From Amyelois transitella (Eukaryota > Arthropoda > Insecta > Lepidoptera > Pyralidae): a stretch of 64,000 bases of DNA. The notes under the pieces were generated by a model. That model was given only the letters and a program-made list of their open reading frames with translations. It ran no database searches and was not told where the DNA came from. The position numbers and the translations under genes were made by a program. This document shows positions 60,126 to 64,000 of the stretch, in pieces (positions within the stretch are counted from its first letter, which is position 1; every line of letters begins with the position of its first letter). The stretch covers positions 1,600,001 to 1,664,000 of the forward strand of contig NC_083512.1 of the NCBI RefSeq assembly GCF_032362555.1, read 5' to 3'.

Positions 60126-63100
60126 TGTTTACTATTAATAATAATAATAATAATCGTTTTATTTCCTCTTAACAAAGATCAAACAAAAACTTAAAAACTA
60201 ACGTAATTACTTATAGCTAAAGGATTGTCAATGATCTTTGTGAGGAGGCTAGTTCCTGAAAAAGGATTCGTTGGAATCCTGAACTACAGGTAACTAGGCC
60301 ACCCCTCTGGGATATTAACACCCATGCATACAGTAATTGAGAATTAGACAGCTAACTGAGAATAACAAAAGAAAATAATATCTAATAATAGGAAAAGATT
60401 GGTACTATTGGTGGGAATGTAGAATATTATGTGGTCTATTAGTTATGTGTAGTAATTTTTGTAATCTGTGGTTAAGTCATGAGTATTGTTTGAGAGTGTG
60501 AGAGTGATAGTCGAGGTCAAGGTCAGAGTGTGAGGGAGGACATGGGTGACTGATTTGGAGCTGGCGCAAATGAAAGTTTCGATTTAAGTGAGTGATTTTG
60601 GAAAAGTTTGTCAGTTCGTGTGGTCGCTAGTAGGTAATGGGTAAGAGGTTATGTCGTATCATGGTCGATATTAGGTTATTGGCGTAATAAAGTTTTCAGT
60701 GTCGAAGTAGTCGAGGGATTTTAAGTAGTTGGTGACGGTGGTTTTACAGGAGAATTTGTGGAGGGGATAAATGGATAGACGGGAGTTAAGTTTGTTGTAG
60801 AGGTATGGTCCAAGATAGCAGAAGAAGTGGGTGGAGGTGGTAGCTCTTAGGGGCTGTAGCGCGCAGACGGGACCTCTTCTCCGTTTGCCTTTGCGCATGT
60901 TTGGGTCGTACTGAAGTTGGGAATGTTGCTTGAGTGTTGTGTACAATATAAAGGTCTGCCTGACTGTCAGTACGTCCCAGAATTTATAAAGGTCTGTAGT
61001 TGGGTAGCGGAAGGGAAAGCCCGCGGCAACCTTAAGAACGGCCCTTTGGGCTCTTTCCACTTCAAGTAGGGTAGAAGTGAAAGTCCCTCCCCAGGACGTT
61101 ATGCAATAGGTCACAAGAGAGTGACAAAGTGCGTGATAGACCATCTTGGTTGGCGGTTGGGGATGTGTCTTAACGTTTTGAACACGTAGATGAGTTTACG
61201 GAGTCTACTCGCCAGTAATTCTGTGTGAGGGCCAAAAGAAAGCGTGTGGTCGATTATAACACCTAAGTATCTTATACTATCTGTTTTTTGGAACGGAGGG
61301 CAGTGGCAAGTAGTAGGATGGGTTTGGTCGCAATTGTGGGCTTTGATGGTTAGGATGGATGGAGGCAGGAAATTAGTTTTAAAGGCAAATGGGATGAATT
61401 TAGTTTTGGACAGGTTAAGTGTTAGTAGGTTAGAGGTCAGCCAATCTCTCACCCTGTTTATACCTTCTTGGGCTTTACGGAATGTGTCCTCCCAGGTTGA
61501 CCCGCCAAAAAATACGGCTGTATCATCAGCAAATACAAGTATTTGAGCACCATTTAGTTCGAGTCGGCATAAGCTGTCGATATAGACGAGGAAGAGGGTA
61601 GGAGAGATAATACTGCCTTGCGGGACTCCAAAAGAAACGGGCACCTCGTCGCTCGTCAGGTTGCCTATTCTGGTCTGCTGGGTTCTGTTGGAGAGATAAT
61701 CGGTTAATAGCTTGAGAGGGATACCTCTTACCTTTTTGTATAAAATTTGACTATAATTCGAAAATCAAAAAGTAAAAAAAAAAACACAGTCGGCGCGTGC
61801 ATCGCATCAATGCGGCAAAAATGAGGATGAATAGGAGCTTCAACAGTTTGTGTAATATTTTTTCTCTTCCAGTGACGGTCATAAAGTCGAAGTGACCGAA
61901 GTGACAAGGGACGCCAGAAAGCCAATAGCAACTTTGCACCTGAACAAGGTGGTCCCCGAAGGAAGCAAGGGGAACCTGGACCTGAGCTTCAACGGGAACA
62001 TGGAGACAGAGCATACTGAAGCCTTCTTCAAGACCACTTATATGGAACAGGAGGAGGAGAAGTTAGTATTCAATTCTCAATTCAATTCATTAGTATTGAA
62101 GTGTGCAGTAGGAAAGATGATATGTTGTAGCAGCAAAAAAGTTACAAGTAACGCAGTTCTTGATTGCATCTATCGCAATTTCTAAATGCAAGAGTCTGTT
62201 GTTTGTCTGTCTGTTACGCTTCGAATATGTTAAAATTTTTCATGGATCAATGTCAAAAATATGCTTATTTTTATTAATAAATTCTCACGGAATAATAATA
62301 ACTCCATCCATAGTCTCTGCCAATGGGAGACAAGCGTGATGGTATGTATGTATGTAATTTTCACGGAAAAATGGGAATTTAAGTTTAACGCAGGTTGTTA
62401 TTCCCTAAAAACACTCCTCTTTTTCGTAAGAGTAGATAGAGATTACATCATCCACTTGCAATGATCCTTGCATACTTCTTTTGATACATCGGCATCAAAT
62501 TCTCTTTTCAGTTGAAAACTATTTAAAAACTTGTTTTTTAACACCGCACTATTTGACAAACGCCTAATGTTTGCACTTAATATGACTAATATGAAGTTAA
62601 TAAACTTATCCTAAGTATGATAAAGTAGTTTATTCATAGAACAATGAGACTGACCATAAAACATGATAGCCTACATCCACATAATCTTGCGCAAAGAAAA
62701 TCGTTTGTTTGTTCATACTATAAATCTAGCGTTATTCTTGAAACTATTTTAGTAAGAGCCAACATAATAATGTATCTTAATTATGATTAAACTATATTTA
62801 AGAGACTCACAACAATAATAAACATACAAACTAGGTACTTTGATTAAAAAAAATATAACTTTTCATGCGTCATTCATTATGGAAAGAGTAAAGACATGTT
62901 GTACGAATTTCAATATTTGTTTCACGCAAATTTTTATATTTTTTATTTATAACTAAGATTGATTGAATTCTTTTACGTTTCATCCAGATTAGGCGGTTGG
63001 AACTCAAGTTACCTTTGAACATATATTTGCCCGTGGTTTCACTTTCTTAATAGTTTTTTTCATGTTGGTATATCACTTTTTAAAATCAAGTCTTCTCTGA

Positions 63101-63579
63101 GCCAAACTTCATCAACATCGTCCAAGTAGTTGTTTGATCTTATTCTATACAAACAGAAACAAAATAATTTCCATCTTTGTTTGTTTCTTAACTCAAATGC
63201 AAGAAAATCAAAGAAGTATAACAGATAACAAAACAGTAATTCGATTTAAAAGAATATGTACAATGGCGGACTTATCCCAATTGGGATTGCTTCCAATCAA
63301 CCATAAAATGAAGTATTAACTTAATGGAGAATTCAGATTAACATTCCACGCGTATGAAGTTCTCGGGCAAATATTTTTAATGTTATTTCTATATATTAAT
63401 ACAGATTTCTATTAAAATTTTAGGATAGTTCTGGGGACTTCTTTCCGCCCAAACAATGCAAGGCGAATGTTCCCATGCTTCGACGAGCCGGAGTACAAGG
63501 TTGTGTTCGAGTTGAGCGTGGTGAGACCTAAAAATATGGTCGCTCTGAGCAACGTCCCCGTTGAGAAGACAACAGAGAT
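56839..63579 (+). CDS. Second aminopeptidase N gene, first four coding exons (continues past the window)
   Basis: Exons 56839-56910, 58853-59106, 61873-62061 and 63424-63579, joined in phase by GT-AG introns; the last donor is GTAAGC at 63580. Exon 1 encodes a signal peptide (MLKISNLGICLWLSAVAHCL) ending PPDK. Exons 2-3 are the N-terminal beta domain of M1 peptidases (YKLDLEPYMEDGIFKGKV, IATLHLNKVVPEG). Exon 4 carries the conserved RRMFPCFDEPEYKVVFELSV block, with FRPNNARR in place of the usual FEPTDARR. The catalytic exons lie beyond 64000, so activity cannot be judged. Unlike the minus-strand APN there is no Thr-rich loop. Exon 4 has the same length (156 bp) and phases as exon 38766-38611 of the other gene. 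The gene is head-to-head with that APN. Confidence 0.92.
56915..57070 (-). repeat. LINE 3' end next to a splice donor
   Basis: Same layout as 2536-2768 (AATTCAAAATACAAAAATTT, TTGACGTCAAATAAATTACT, TGCCGCTTCCAAAGCGTC), beginning within about 10 bp of the exon 1 donor of the second APN gene. Confidence 0.6.
57096..57356 (+). repeat. SINE-A, near-complete copy
   Basis: In the first intron of the second APN gene; head reads GCCATGTGGTACCCGGC. Confidence 0.8.
57835..58075 (-). repeat. SINE-B, complete copy
   Basis: B box complement GGATTCGAATCCGGGAC and head complement CGCTGCGCCACAGAGGCCGT; starts with the TATATACGGGACAAATAAC end. Within the same intron. Confidence 0.8.
58549..58806 (-). repeat. 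SINE-A, near-complete copy
   Basis: Its head (GGTGCCGGGTACTACACGAT) is about 45 bp from APN exon 58853-59106. Confidence 0.85.
59213..59476 (-). repeat. SINE-A, near-complete copy
   Basis: Intact head (GTGCCGGGAACCACACGGCA). ATTACAGACATG occurs beyond the head and TTACAGACATGACATAC just before the tail, so about TTACAGACATG may be the target-site duplication. Confidence 0.85.
59690..59850 (-). repeat. SINE-C fragment, decayed
   Basis: TTGAGGAGCCCAGGAGACAC and GTCTGACCTCTTCAGTCATT with AACCCATATTGGATC match the 3' half of SINE-C in reverse. An AT-only tract follows to about 59935. Confidence 0.5.
60085..61745 (-). mobile_element. 5'-truncated LINE with 39-nt poly(A) tail and one frameshift
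   Basis: Minus-strand element: reverse transcriptase region (61644-61111, then 61144-60671 in a shifted frame), a 3' UTR with an ATT-type microsatellite, and a tail seen as 39 T at 60085-60123. It inserted antisense into intron 2 of the second APN gene. The long pure tail argues for recent insertion. Confidence 0.85.
60671..61644 (-). pseudogene. Truncated, frameshifted LINE reverse transcriptase
   Basis: First segment (61644-61111): VPQGSIISPTLFLVYIDSL and the active-site LVFADDTAVFF, then LNLSKTKFI and IRYLGVIIDHTLSFGPH. Second segment (61144-60671): ALCHSLVTYCITSWGG, VERAQRAVLKVA and the C-terminal YLGPYLYNKLNSRL. Motif order fits a CR1/Jockey-type reverse transcriptase missing its endonuclease and palm start. 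The frame changes once near 61140. Confidence 0.8.
62400..62518 (-). repeat. Old RTE-like LINE 3' end
   Basis: Decayed match: GAGTAGATAGAGATTACATC, CCACTTGCAATGATCCTTGC, ATACTTCTTTTGATACATC against the intact ends at 28886-28990 and 54830-54900. Confidence 0.5.
63262..63306 (-). repeat. LINE 3'-end scrap
   Basis: AATGGCGGACTTATCCCAAT then GGGATTGCTTCCAATCAACC, inverted relative to 49545-49580. Confidence 0.4.
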
Positions 63580-63596
63580 GTAAGCATATCCTACTT

Positions 63597-63800
63597 CCTA
63601 CTACTATTATAAAGGCGAAAGTTTGTATGGATGTATGGATGTTTGTTACTCTTTCACGCAAAAACTACTGAACCGATTACCATGAAATTTGGTATGTAGG
63701 TAGCTGAAGACCCAGAATAACACATAGGCTACTTTTTATCCCAGAGTTCCCGCGGGATTGATAGGGTTTCCATGCGGACGAAGTCGCGGGCGGCCTCTAG
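63597..63800 (-). repeat. Repeat D copy
   Basis: Reverse orientation, nearly identical to 9193-9389 and 28287-28490. It starts 17 bp after the donor of APN exon 63424-63579. Confidence 0.75.
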
Positions 63801-63832
63801 TTTGTTAATAGTTTGATTATTTAATAGAATAG

Positions 63833-64000
63833 AGTGCCGTGTGTTTCCCAGCACAAATACAAAAAAGAATAGGACCACTCCATCTCTTTCCCATGGATGT
63901 CGTAAAAGGCGACTAAGGGATAGGCTTACAAACTTGGGATTCTTTTTTAGGCGATGGGCTAGCAACCTGTCACTATTTGAATCTCAATTCTGTCATTAAG
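63833..64000 (+). repeat. SINE-A, cut by window end
   Basis: Head GTGCCGTGTGTTTCCCAGCA through TCTCAATTCTGTCATTAAG; the 3' half is beyond the window. Confidence 0.8.

Overview
The window is eukaryotic and almost certainly from a moth or butterfly (Lepidoptera). It is AT-rich, its genes are split by GT-AG introns, it carries two M1-family aminopeptidase N (APN) genes of the kind clustered in lepidopteran genomes, and it is packed with short interspersed elements ending in (TATG)n, tRNA-derived SINEs, non-LTR retrotransposons and small inverted-repeat elements. I see no prokaryotic, viral or CRISPR features. Gene models were built by hand by joining exons at GT-AG sites with matching phase. Three complete spliced models close to an exact multiple of three.

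Layout: 1202-12267 (minus) is a complete 13-exon gene for a TBC1D5-like Rab GTPase-activating protein (522 aa). After a roughly 1.5 kb divergent intergenic region comes 13768-15267 (plus), an intronless 499-aa nuclear protein with an NRF1/EWG-like segment, a C2HC zinc finger and a SUMO-interacting motif. Convergent with it, 16763-25883 (minus) is a complete 12-exon TMEM181 orthologue (528 aa, MIG-14/Wntless-related). 27898-41555 (minus) is a complete, catalytically intact APN gene with 14 coding exons. It has two alternative first coding exons (type II membrane anchor or cleavable signal peptide), a Thr-rich loop with a furin-type site in the N-terminal domain, and a mucin-like C-terminal exon. 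From 41.6 to 56.8 kb lies a gene-poor tract filled with SINEs and LINE remnants, with one unexplained 67-codon ORF (55462-55665). From 56839 to the right edge (plus) are the first four coding exons of a second APN gene, head-to-head with the first.

Mobile DNA: the commonest repeat (here SINE-A, about 260 bp, roughly 30 copies or fragments) shares its 3' tail with an RTE-like LINE present as a 2.5 kb copy at 28863-31388, which makes that LINE its likely mobilising partner. There are also a tRNA-derived SINE-B (including a tail-to-tail pair), a tRNA-related SINE-C, repeats D and E (D nested in E), a long foldback element against a TBC1D5 exon, several MITEs, and CR1/L2-type LINE 3' ends. Several splice sites lie within 10-30 bp of these elements.

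The genes do not form one pathway. TBC1D5 (endosomal Rab7/retromer) and TMEM181 (Golgi/secretory membrane protein) both concern membrane traffic, while the APN pair are ectopeptidases, typically of the gut brush border. The most notable gene-level observations are the two alternative N-termini of the minus-strand APN and the decayed copy of one of its exons at 34968-35100.
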